This document shows positions 44,430 through 51,451 of a stretch of 64,000 bases of DNA, one piece after another. Both the position numbers and the translations under genes were made by a program. How positions within the stretch are numbered: position 1 is the first letter of the stretch; the number at the start of each line of letters is the position of its first letter. The DNA is taken from positions 310,001 through 374,000 of the forward strand of contig NZ_FVZC01000009.1 of assembly GCF_900166585.1 (NCBI RefSeq), in the 5' to 3' direction. The notes beneath the pieces are model-generated. The model had not been told where the DNA came from. It did no database searches and saw only the letters and a program-made list of their open reading frames with translations. Origin of the DNA: Mesobacillus jeotgali. GTDB taxonomy: Bacteria; Bacillota; Bacilli; Bacillales; Cytobacillaceae.

Positions 44430-44510
44430 GAGAATTGTCCAGCTACAGCGCCTAGCCAGTTTTCAACCCTGCAAGGGCGCTTCCGCTTTTCTTACATAAG
44501 CCGTCCCGAA
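44430..44510. repeat. Bacillaceae interspersed repeat fragment (TTGTCCAGCT...GCGCCT type)
   Basis: The string GAATTGTCCAGCTACAGCG, followed by CCTAGCC, GGGCGCTTCCGCTTTTC and AAGCCGTCCC, matches a dispersed intergenic repeat found across Bacillus-type genomes, recalled from general knowledge. It is GC-rich relative to its surroundings and non-coding. Confidence 0.55.
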
Positions 44511-44621
44511 TTCCACAATAACAAAAGAACACTTGGAATTTCTTCCATACCCCAATATAAGTTTACTTTTAAACGAATTGTCTTTTAGAATGTGAGTTGG
44601 GGGAAAAATGGAGGCATATAT

Positions 44622-44987
44622 ATGATTTATAGAAAAATATCGGGAATCAGCATGTGGAAATTGAACAGGACACTAAAAAAGTTGGCTTTTGCCAGGATGG
44701 AACTGGAGAAACAAATGCGTAAGGAATTAATTGTTGTCCTGCTTGAGCCCAAAAAAGATAAAGTACTGGCCAGCCTGGAAGAGAGAACAAAAATTGAAAA
44801 GACTGTCCAGGAATTAAGCGGATTCGAGACATTAAAGATTTGTTTGCTTGAAGATTGCAAGCCGGTTTATAGAGAGAAACTCACAAGCCATGGAGTATCA
44901 AGATGGCTGGAAATTCCGGTAAATCCTTTGATTACATATGAATTCATGACTGAAAATCAAGACAAACAAGTGCAAAAAATTGGATAG
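44622..44987 (+). CDS. Hypothetical cytoplasmic protein
   Basis: A 121-residue basic protein. A helical, charged N-terminal region (MIYRKISGISMWKLNRTLKK, then a long amphipathic helix) is followed by strand-like segments. No family is recognised. GGAGG lies 7 nt before ATG 44622; a possible earlier start at 44592 lacks a site. A terminator follows the stop at a short distance. Confidence 0.55.
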   Translation: MIYRKISGISMWKLNRTLKKLAFARMELEKQMRKELIVVLLEPKKDKVLASLEERTKIEKTVQELSGFETLKICLLEDCKPVYREKLTSHGVSRWLEIPVNPLITYEFMTENQDKQVQKIG

Positions 44988-44997
44988 CTGCAACTGA

Positions 44998-45027
44998 AAG
45001 AGGACCAACTAAGGTTCTCTTTTTTAT
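44998..45027 (+). terminator. Terminator
   Basis: AGAGGACC and GGTTCTCT pair around AACTAA, then T5. Confidence 0.7.
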
Positions 45028-45137
45028 GTTCTTGTCAGCAGTATTTTGAAATGGGCTTGTATTTTTTTTGCTGTTTGATTGCACAAATGTCCCGGGTTGA
45101 ATAGGATGTAGGGACATAAAAAAAGGAGGTTGTTACG

Positions 45138-45236
45138 ATGTCAGATGGATGCGGATACGGCGGAGGTTTCGCTTTGCTTGTTGTATTGTTCATTCTTTTA
45201 ATCATTATCGGAGCGTCTTGGGGTTTCGGTTACTAA
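45138..45236 (+). CDS. YjcZ-family sporulation peptide 1
   Basis: A 32-residue peptide: a short GCGYGGGF head, then one hydrophobic helix [18 protein letters not shown] and a GFGY tail. This is the YjcZ/YtzC-like small sporulation-protein pattern, membrane-associated in the forespore or coat. AAAAGGAGG precedes the ATG by about 8 nt. The next gene encodes a paralogue, so this is a tandem duplicate pair. Confidence 0.85.
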   Translation: MSDGCGYGGGFALLVVLFILLIIIGASWGFGY

Positions 45237-45262
45237 AGTAGACTTCGTTAGGAGGTTTTAAA

Positions 45263-45394
45263 ATGTACGGATATGGCGGATGCGGTGGTTATGGCGGCTA
45301 CGGTGTAGGAGGAGTGGGTTACGGCAGCGGTTTTGTTTTAATCGTTGTCTTGTTTATCCTCTTGATCATCGTCGGCTGCGCATGCTATTTCTAA
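45263..45394 (+). CDS. YjcZ-family sporulation peptide 2
   Basis: A 43-residue Gly/Tyr-rich peptide: [20 protein letters not shown], then a hydrophobic helix [18 protein letters not shown] and YF. Same helix as the preceding paralogue with a longer glycine head. AGGAGG precedes the ATG. The 26-nt gap to the first gene suggests one transcript ending at a strong terminator. Confidence 0.85.
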   Translation: MYGYGGCGGYGGYGVGGVGYGSGFVLIVVLFILLIIVGCACYF

Positions 45395-45401
45395 TTTTAA
45401 A

Positions 45402-45446
45402 ATAAAATGGTGCTTGGGCCGCTGGTTCAAGCACTTTTTTATTTTA
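45402..45446 (+). terminator. Terminator of YjcZ pair
   Basis: AAATGGTGCTTG and CAAGCAC...TTT pair around a 15-nt loop, then T6. Confidence 0.75.
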
Positions 45447-45535
45447 AAGGTTCTAATTCTTTTGGTTACAAAGCATGATGAAAAAAATGTGAATACCTGT
45501 TATTTTTATATAAATTAAAAATATTCCGAAAACGG

Positions 45536-45563
45536 TGTTTCTTTTTTCGTGCTCGTTCGTCTA
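45536..45563 (+). promoter_or_regulatory. ECF-type autoregulatory promoter
   Basis: TGTTTC (45536-45541), 16 nt, CGTCTA (45558-45563). The -10 element is that of ECF sigma factors (CGTC/CGTA) and sits just before the sigma gene, so autoregulation is likely. Confidence 0.55.
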
Positions 45564-45588
45564 ACTGTTTGTAAAAGGGGGGAGAAAT

Positions 45589-46116
45589 TTGAGCGATTAT
45601 TACAGCATTCATTTCCAAAAGGTATATGAGGAATACAGTGATAAGGTTTACGGCTATTTGCTGTTATTAACCGGTAAAAAGGAAGTCGCAGAGGATTTAA
45701 CCCAGGAAACTTTTTTAAGAGTATACAAGAATATCCATCAATTTAATGGTGATTCACAAATTTTCACTTGGTTGGTGAAAATAGCTCGAAATGTGGCAAT
45801 TGATCATTTAAGAAGAGGGAGAAGGCTGCGCTTTTTTTCATTGGACAGGTATGCAATCCAATCGAGCCAGCCTTCTCCTGTAGAGATCATCGTAAAGGGA
45901 GAAAAAACATCTCTTCTGTATAAAGCGATTAAAGCATTGAAACTTAACTATCAGGAAGTATTGATTTTAAGGAAAATCAAAGAATTTTCGATTAAGGAGA
46001 CCGCCCTGATTCTTGGCTGGAGCGAAAGTAAGGTGAAAATAACCACATCAAGGGCAATGGCAGCCTTAAAAAAAGAGTTGAAGAGAAGAGGGGAACTCAT
46101 TGAGGAAATCATTTGA
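45589..46116 (+). CDS. ECF-type RNA polymerase sigma factor
   Basis: A 175-residue sigma-70 family group 4 protein. Region 2 (about residues 12-80) has DKVYGYLLLLTGKKEVAEDLTQETFLRVYKNIHQF and WLVKIARNVAIDHLRR. Region 4 (about 115-165) has LNYQEVLILRKIKEFSIKETALILGWSESKVKITTSRAMAALKK. No region 1 or 3. TTG 45589 follows GGGGGGAG. The downstream gene, overlapping at its end, encodes a membrane anti-sigma-like protein that is broken. Target genes unknown. Confidence 0.9.
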   Translation: MSDYYSIHFQKVYEEYSDKVYGYLLLLTGKKEVAEDLTQETFLRVYKNIHQFNGDSQIFTWLVKIARNVAIDHLRRGRRLRFFSLDRYAIQSSQPSPVEIIVKGEKTSLLYKAIKALKLNYQEVLILRKIKEFSIKETALILGWSESKVKITTSRAMAALKKELKRRGELIEEII

Positions 46117-46817
46117 ACTAGAAGATGGCTTCAGGCACCTAAACAAAATTCCTAGATCGGAAATACAAAAGAGGAAAACGTATAATACCATCATCCAAAC
46201 CCCGAGTACGGATAGACATATATTCTCCATGGTCAAGAATTGGACAGGCGGGTTCCTCACTTTGGTGTTGATTTTGGCTTGTACAGCCTTCCTCTTTAAT
46301 GAAATTAAAGCTCCTGCGCAAGATAGGCAAACCGCTCTTGAACACAGGCGGTTTCCTCACTTTGGTGTTGATTTTGGCTTGTACAGCCTTCCTCTTTAAT
46401 GAAATTAAAGCTCCTGCGCAAGATAGGCAAACCGCTCTTGAACCGCCACAGGTATTGGAAGCAAGCGTTCCTGTCATTACATATCTCGCCAAGTCGGATT
46501 CAGCAGAGCATTTTAGCCTTCACTCGAACCTTACCAGAAAGGGAGTTTCCATTATTGATGAGCCTAACTGGATGGAGTCGCTGAATAGGACTGTTAACGG
46601 ACGAAATAGGGTCGAGGATCAACCGGCAATCGAAAAAGGATATGATTTATTATTGATATATGAGAACCGGAAGCCTGTGAAATGCAAGTTATGGATACAT
46701 GAAGACAATGTATATATGAAAAGCTTAAAAGATAAACAGGTATTTAAAATGGAAGAAGAAAAAGCTCAAATGATCATCTCGATGATATTGGATATGGAAA
46801 AACAGGTTCAATTTTGA
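46100..46817 (+). pseudogene. Anti-sigma-factor-like membrane protein split by an exact 100-bp tandem duplication
   Basis: The gene starts at TTG 46100 inside the sigma gene (AGAGGGGAACTCA upstream), so it is translationally coupled. It encodes a roughly 48-residue cytoplasmic part, one membrane helix (GGFLTLVLILACTAFLF) and a long extracytoplasmic domain. Positions 46244-46343 are repeated at 46344-46443 with one mismatch (G46252/T46352). As 100 is not a multiple of 3, the frame is lost after ...TALE, leaving a 99-residue product ending at 46399. The rest of the original frame continues at 46299-46817. Removing one copy restores a 205-residue protein. The extracytoplasmic half keeps its reading frame intact. 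Confidence 0.82.
46244..46443. repeat. Two-unit, 100-bp direct tandem repeat in the anti-sigma gene
   Basis: Unit 1 46244-46343, unit 2 46344-46443, 99 of 100 identical, no spacer. It spans the end of the cytoplasmic region, the membrane helix and the first extracellular residues. Confidence 0.9.
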
Positions 46818-46832
46818 GCCTGTTTTTCTTAT
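46799..46832 (+). terminator. Terminator of the sigma/anti-sigma operon
   Basis: AAACAGGTTCA and TGAGCCTGTTT pair around ATTT, then TTCTTATAT. It overlaps the stop codon of the anti-sigma gene. Confidence 0.7.
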
Positions 46833-46955
46833 ATGTAAATTGTATCTTAAGAACTATTTTAAAAAATAATGACGAAAAATGTTTAGAGTGTCGAAGAACG
46901 TGGTAAAAGCAGGGTTGTACTTATAAATCAACTTGAATATACAGGAGGATTAGAG

Positions 46956-48248
46956 ATGAAAAGGGGTCTAGCATTCATTTTAGCAGCATCGCTGCTCATC
47001 GGCTTACTTGCTGGTTGCTCAGGGGGGCAAAACGCAGAAGCTGAAAAAACGAAAGATGGTAAAGTGGTCGTGGATTTCTGGACATTCTGGGGATCAGAGA
47101 CACGCCGGCCAATCATTGAAAAAATCATTGATGACTATAATAATTCCCAGGACAAGGTTTTTGTAAAACACACATTCCTGCCTTGGGGTGATATCTGGAC
47201 TAAGAACCTTGCATCAGTTGCAGCCGGTAATCCAGCGGATGTCATCGTCAATGATATCAACACTGTTGCTCAGCGTGCTGAAAACAAACAGGTTGAAGAT
47301 TTGAGCAAGTATGTTGATGATTCATTCAAGCAGAAGTTCTATCCGCATCTTTGGGATACGGTTGAACACGATGGAAAGACATACGCGGTACCTTTCAATA
47401 CTGATACGCGCCTTCTTTTTTATAACAAAAAGGCCTTCGAGGAAGCTGGGCTCGATCCGAACAAGCCGCCAGCAACTTGGGCTGAATTAGAAGAATATGC
47501 AAAAAAATTAGATGTGAAGACTGGCGATAAATATGATCGAATTGGTTTCTATCCACTATGGGGAAGTATGGGTGCATCAAGCTGGATGACGAATGCAGAT
47601 GGTGGAAAAGGATTTATCGAGAATGGAGAGTTGGCAATCAACACTCCAAAAAAAGCTGAGGCGCTGAATTGGATTCTTGGTTGGAAAGATCGTCTTGGCG
47701 AAAATACTGTGCAGGCTTTCCAGGCGGAATTTGGCAGTGAGCAATCCAATCCATTTATTGCAGGAAAAGTAGCAATGTGGGTTGATGTGGGTACATTCTA
47801 CACCCAATTGAGAGATTACGGACAGGATGTCGAATTTGGTGTAGCTCCGATTCCCGCTTATGAAGAAGGTTCAGGAAACTGGGCAGAAGGCGGCGGGTTT
47901 GTTGTTGAAGTTCCTAAAGGGTCCAAGCATCCAAAAGAAGCGATGGATTTCATTAAGTATTTGACAGATATGGAAGCCCAGAAATATTGGGCAGTCAAAA
48001 ACTATGACAATGTAGCGAACAGTGAAGCGGCAGAGGCAGCCCTTAATGATCTTAAAGGACCGGATAAGATGGTTTATGAAGCTACTGTCAAAAATCTGGA
48101 GCAAACCAAAATGTTCCCGGTACCAGTTGAATATCCAGATTATCATAGCAGGCTGAATCCGCATATCGATAACGCTTTGTTAGGAAAGACAACTCCTGAA
48201 AAAGCATTGAAGCAAGCGGAAGAAGATATCGAAAAAATGAAGAAGTAG
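46956..48248 (+). CDS. Sugar ABC transporter substrate-binding lipoprotein
   Basis: A 430-residue family-1 solute-binding protein (MsmE/maltose type). A lipoprotein signal peptide ends LLAGC at Cys21. The mature N-terminus has VVDFWTFWGSETRRPIIEKIIDDYNNSQ, the hinge NPADVIVND, YAVPFNTDTRLLFYNKKAFEEAGLDPNKPP (domain closing region), and a C-terminal YHSRLNPHIDNALLGKTTPEKAL. Likely binds an oligosaccharide or disaccharide. TACAGGAGG precedes the ATG. The two permease genes follow after a terminator hairpin that may balance lipoprotein and permease amounts. Confidence 0.88.
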   Translation: MKRGLAFILAASLLIGLLAGCSGGQNAEAEKTKDGKVVVDFWTFWGSETRRPIIEKIIDDYNNSQDKVFVKHTFLPWGDIWTKNLASVAAGNPADVIVNDINTVAQRAENKQVEDLSKYVDDSFKQKFYPHLWDTVEHDGKTYAVPFNTDTRLLFYNKKAFEEAGLDPNKPPATWAELEEYAKKLDVKTGDKYDRIGFYPLWGSMGASSWMTNADGGKGFIENGELAINTPKKAEALNWILGWKDRLGENTVQAFQAEFGSEQSNPFIAGKVAMWVDVGTFYTQLRDYGQDVEFGVAPIPAYEEGSGNWAEGGGFVVEVPKGSKHPKEAMDFIKYLTDMEAQKYWAVKNYDNVANSEAAEAALNDLKGPDKMVYEATVKNLEQTKMFPVPVEYPDYHSRLNPHIDNALLGKTTPEKALKQAEEDIEKMKK

Positions 48249-48253
48249 TGAAT

Positions 48254-48288
48254 CAAAAGAGAAGGCGCATAACGCCCTTCTCTTTTTG
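48254..48288 (+). terminator. Hairpin between binding-protein and permease genes
   Basis: AAGAGAAGG and CCTTCTCTTT pair around CGCATAACGC, then TTTTTG. Typical partial terminator giving more binding protein than permease. Confidence 0.7.
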
Positions 48289-48385
48289 AAAAGCTTTTAG
48301 GGCGCATTTGAGACTAATTAATGGATAGCTGATTCCAATAGTCATGGCATTCTAAGTTAAACGCAACAAGGGGGTTTAGGAAAGT

Positions 48386-49378
48386 ATGAAGTCATCAGAA
48401 AGCACACTAGTGCACACAGAAGCTGGGCCTAAAGTCATAAGAGAGCGTAAAACTGCAGAAGCATCCCGACCAAAGGGTCTCAGCAGAAAAGCTAAGGACA
48501 ATCTGGCTGGCTATTTATTCATTTCTCCATGGATCATTGGGTTTCTCGGTCTGACCTTAGGGCCATTGTTATTTAGTCTGGCGGCTAGTTTTACAGATTA
48601 TAATATTACTTCAAAAATGAATTTTACTGGTTTGGATAACTATAAACGCATGTTTACGATGGACGATTTATTCCGCACTTCTCTTTTCAATACTCTATAT
48701 TATGTGATCTTCTCGGTTCCATTGACAACTGCAGGAGCTATCATTCTGGCTGTCTTGTTGAATCAGAAGATCAAGGGGATGAAGTTTTTCCGGACAATCT
48801 ATTATCTGCCGGCCGTGTTATCCGGTGTTGCGGTCTATTTTCTTTGGATGCAGCTTTTAAGTCCATCGACAGGTCTTGTGAACACCATGCTTGCCTGGTT
48901 CGGAATAGATGGTCCTGCCTGGCTGTTCGATCCAGAATGGACAAAGCCGGCATTGCTATTAATGAAAATGTGGAGTGTAGGCGGGGGAATGCTTTTGTAC
49001 CTGGCAATTATGCAAGGGGTATCTCCTCAAATGTATGAAGCAGCAGATATTGAGGGTGCATCACCATGGCAAAAGTTTTACCATATCACCCTTCCAATGA
49101 TATCTCCTATCATTTTCTTTGATGTGATCACGAGTACAATTGGTGCCTTCCAAATCTTCCAGGAAGCATATGTCATGACGGAAAACGGAAGCGGCGGTCC
49201 TGGAAATTCACTGCTATTCTATAATCTGCATATGTGGAATAACGCATTTGAAGTCTTTAACATGGGATATGCATCTGCAATGGCATGGCTATTGTTCATT
49301 ATTGTCATGATCTTGACAGCAGTAAATATGAAACTTGGCAAGAGATGGGTGCATTATGAAGGGGGAGATGGCAAGTGA
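48386..49378 (+). CDS. Sugar ABC transporter permease, MalF/LacF type
   Basis: A 330-residue permease with a roughly 45-residue basic cytoplasmic head and six helices. It has GYLFISPWIIGFLGLTLGPLL, the MalF-type FTGLDNYKRMF, and the EAA loop MYEAADIEGASPWQKFYHITLPMISP (about residues 215-240). It pairs with the MalG-type subunit downstream. No ATPase gene is nearby, so a shared MsmX-like ATPase is probable. The stop overlaps the next start by 4 nt (GTGA). Confidence 0.9.
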   Translation: MKSSESTLVHTEAGPKVIRERKTAEASRPKGLSRKAKDNLAGYLFISPWIIGFLGLTLGPLLFSLAASFTDYNITSKMNFTGLDNYKRMFTMDDLFRTSLFNTLYYVIFSVPLTTAGAIILAVLLNQKIKGMKFFRTIYYLPAVLSGVAVYFLWMQLLSPSTGLVNTMLAWFGIDGPAWLFDPEWTKPALLLMKMWSVGGGMLLYLAIMQGVSPQMYEAADIEGASPWQKFYHITLPMISPIIFFDVITSTIGAFQIFQEAYVMTENGSGGPGNSLLFYNLHMWNNAFEVFNMGYASAMAWLLFIIVMILTAVNMKLGKRWVHYEGGDGK

Positions 49379-50244
49379 GTTCGATGACTGCGCCAAAATT
49401 TTACGAGACTAAAAAGTTCAAGGACAGGGTTAGACTTTCATTCGTTACGCTGCTTCTCCTTGCCGGCAGCACGCTAATCCTTATGCCGTTATGGTGGATG
49501 ATTTCAACTTCGCTAAAATCACCAGCAGAAATTGCACAATATCCGCCTACGTTTATCCCGAAAGAGTTCCATTTCAATAATTATATCGAGGCCTGGCAGA
49601 CTGCTCCATTCACTCGATGGGCTTTAAATACGCTCTTCCTTGCTACAGTCGGGACGATCGGCAGCGTACTTGTTAATTCTCTTGTCGCTTATGCTTTTGC
49701 AAAGATAAAATTCAAGGGAAGAAATGCACTTTTTGTATTGGTTCTATCCACCATGCTGATTCCAGGATTTGTAACTATGGTTCCGCAATATATCCTGTTT
49801 TCAAAGCTTGGCTGGGTGAACACATACCTTCCATTACTGGTGCCCGCATTCCTTGGCAGTGCCTTTTTCATTTTCCTGCTGCGTCAGTTCATGATGGGAA
49901 TTCCGAATGAATTGATCGAGGCGGCGGTATTGGATGGAGCCGGCCATTTACAAATCTGGTGGAATATCATGCTCCCGTTGACTAAGCCGGCTTTGATTAC
50001 GGTAGCAATTTTCTCTTTTAATGGTGCCTGGAATGATTTATTGGGACCATTGTTATACATCAATGATGAAAGTATGTACACCTTGCAGATTGGACTTCAA
50101 ACCTTTAAGGGAACTGTCCAGACTCAGTGGCATTATTTAATGGCTATGTCTGTCACAGTCTTGCTTCCTGTCATTCTGCTATTTTTCTTTTTCCAAAAAT
50201 ACTTCATTGAAGGTTCTAATATCTCCTCGGGCACAAAAGGATGA
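49375..50244 (+). CDS. Sugar ABC transporter permease, MalG/LacG type
   Basis: A 289-residue permease with six helices, starting GTG. TLILMPLWWMISTSLKSPAEI is followed by the EAA loop IPNELIEAAVLDGAGHLQIWWNIMLPLTKPAL (about 175-205), with a C-terminal FQKYFIEGSNISSGTKG typical of MalG/MsmG. It overlaps the MalF-type gene by 4 nt. A strong terminator follows immediately. Confidence 0.9.
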   Translation: MSSMTAPKFYETKKFKDRVRLSFVTLLLLAGSTLILMPLWWMISTSLKSPAEIAQYPPTFIPKEFHFNNYIEAWQTAPFTRWALNTLFLATVGTIGSVLVNSLVAYAFAKIKFKGRNALFVLVLSTMLIPGFVTMVPQYILFSKLGWVNTYLPLLVPAFLGSAFFIFLLRQFMMGIPNELIEAAVLDGAGHLQIWWNIMLPLTKPALITVAIFSFNGAWNDLLGPLLYINDESMYTLQIGLQTFKGTVQTQWHYLMAMSVTVLLPVILLFFFFQKYFIEGSNISSGTKG

Positions 50245-50281
50245 CAAAAAGGATGCTGAAAACTTTCAGCATCCTTTTTTC
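50245..50281 (+). terminator. Terminator of the sugar ABC operon
   Basis: AAAAAGGATGCTGAAA and TTTCAGCATCCTTTTTT pair around ACT. Confidence 0.9.
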
Positions 50282-50287
50282 GGTAGA

Positions 50288-50524
50288 TTAATTAGTGACA
50301 GGGCAGGTTGTAAGCCATACGCCGGAGACACATGTTCTGTAACCATTATAGTAGGCGTATTTAGTGCATTGCCAGCATGAGTAGCCTTCAGCATTTACTC
50401 CAGTCTTACTTTGGTAACCCCCGGCAGGATTGTTATTTCTGTTTAAATCTTGAGCAGAAGAGGCAATGACAGAACCAAAGAACACAAGTATTAAAACAAA
50501 TGTCAACATGAACAACTTTTGCAT
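50288..50524 (-). CDS. Small secreted Cys-rich protein
   Basis: A 78-residue preprotein. The N-terminus (MQKLFMLTFVLILVFFGSVIASSAQ) is a clear Sec signal peptide, probably cleaved near residue 24. The mature domain of about 50 residues ends with four Cys: CWQC, then RTC and TTC, spaced C-x2-C-x12-C-x8-C, and is rich in aromatic residues (WQCTKYAYYNGY, GVWL). This looks like a secreted two-disulfide peptide. No known bacteriocin or toxin signature and no immunity or export gene next to it. AAGGGGG lies before the ATG. It faces the sugar-permease terminator. Confidence 0.65.
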   Translation of the reverse strand: MQKLFMLTFVLILVFFGSVIASSAQDLNRNNNPAGGYQSKTGVNAEGYSCWQCTKYAYYNGYRTCVSGVWLTTCPVTN

Positions 50525-50687
50525 GATTCTTCCCCCTTATTTCTATTATGGTTAAAGCCTATAGTAAACTCTGTAAAAAATTTACTATTATTCTAAGGTA
50601 CGGAATAGTACCAGGAATTAGAATAGGACCAAATATTTATTCGCTGCTATCCCACTTTTATACTAGGGGGATAAAAGTGATTTTCCC

Positions 50688-50716
50688 AAGAAAAAAGCCC
50701 TTATCTCAAGGGCTAG
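50688..50716 (-). terminator. Terminator of DUF1232 gene
   Basis: AGCCCTT and AAGGGCT pair around ATCTC; on the - strand it ends in TTTTTT. It overlaps the stop codon of the DUF1232 gene. Confidence 0.65.
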
Positions 50717-51165
50717 TTCAGGCTCGGTCTATTATTTCCGGGTACAGACTCATCTATCACCATATTTGTTGCCTCATGGGTTTCCTTCCAGAGACGGAAT
50801 TTTTCCAAATCAGAAGTAATTTGTTTTAAAACGAACCCTATCACAGCTGCATCATCAACTATTCCCAGACCAATGAGAAAATCAGGCATTAAATCAATGG
50901 GAGAGACAAAGTATATGATCGAAGCGATAATGGTTACGATTGAACCGGTTGGAATTTTTCGATATTCTCCTCGGCGCCAGGCACCGACTAAATCGAAAAG
51001 CAGCTGAAGGTTGTCCCAGATTCCTTCAAGTGATCCTTTGTGTTCATCAGCCTTTTTATTCGCATCTTTTAATAGAATATCTGTTTTTTCGGGGCGTCCA
51101 ATATATTCTTTTGCTTTAGATTCAAATCTCTTATAGCCTTCTCCAAGTTTTTTAGTGCCTAACAT
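50713..51165 (-). CDS. DUF1232 (YkvA-like) membrane protein
   Basis: A 150-residue protein. A charged cytoplasmic region (residues 1-80) is followed by the DUF1232 motif: YRKIPTGSIVTIIASIIYFVSPIDLMPDFLIGLGIVDDAAVIGFVLKQI (about 82-128), with SPIDLMPDF the family signature. Function unknown. ATG 51165 follows GGAGGG. An upstream GTTTTG-N15-GGGTAA is a weak SigB-like pattern. It is divergent from treP. Confidence 0.82.
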   Translation of the reverse strand: MLGTKKLGEGYKRFESKAKEYIGRPEKTDILLKDANKKADEHKGSLEGIWDNLQLLFDLVGAWRRGEYRKIPTGSIVTIIASIIYFVSPIDLMPDFLIGLGIVDDAAVIGFVLKQITSDLEKFRLWKETHEATNMVIDESVPGNNRPSLN

Positions 51166-51330
51166 CTTAACACCCTCCATCTCGTAATCCTTATCTCTTA
51201 TTTTTACCCTTAAATCTCTTTAATCAAAACTACCTTGTTTTTTTGGTAATTTTTTGTGCAAGTTTCACACAAAGCAGATTTGGCGGTTTTTATTCATGGT
51301 TTTGGGGAATTTAAAGGATGATTAAAATGA

Positions 51331-51359
51331 TTGACTTATCTTGTATATACAAGTAAAAT
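51331..51359 (+). promoter_or_regulatory. treP promoter with embedded TreR operator
   Basis: TTGACT (51331-51336), 17 nt, TAAAAT (51354-51359). The spacer carries the TreR-type palindrome CTTGTATATACAAG (51340-51353). Confidence 0.8.
51340..51353. promoter_or_regulatory. TreR operator 1
   Basis: CTTGTATATACAAG, a perfect 14-bp palindrome of the TreR type lying between the -35 and -10 boxes. Confidence 0.85.
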
Positions 51360-51376
51360 GAAACCGTAAACATCAT

Positions 51377-51390
51377 CATGTATATACAAG
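51377..51390. promoter_or_regulatory. TreR operator 2
   Basis: CATGTATATACAAG, 13 of 14 positions match operator 1. It lies 37 bp downstream, in the transcribed leader. Confidence 0.8.
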
Positions 51391-51423
51391 TTTTTTGTAA
51401 AAGCAATATTTTTTAAAATTTAA

Positions 51424-51437
51424 TGAAAACGGTAACA
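51424..51437 (+). promoter_or_regulatory. cre site (CcpA)
   Basis: TGAAAACGGTAACA fits the cre consensus TGWNANCGNTNWCA fully. It is in the 5' leader of treP, where bound CcpA would block elongation when preferred sugars are present. Confidence 0.8.
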
Positions 51438-51451
51438 GGAGGAGAGCGAAT

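Noticed and set aside
46139..46492. 117-residue minus-strand frame repeated across the 100-bp duplication
   Set aside because: It exists only because the duplication doubles an antisense frame; the + strand has the coupled anti-sigma gene.
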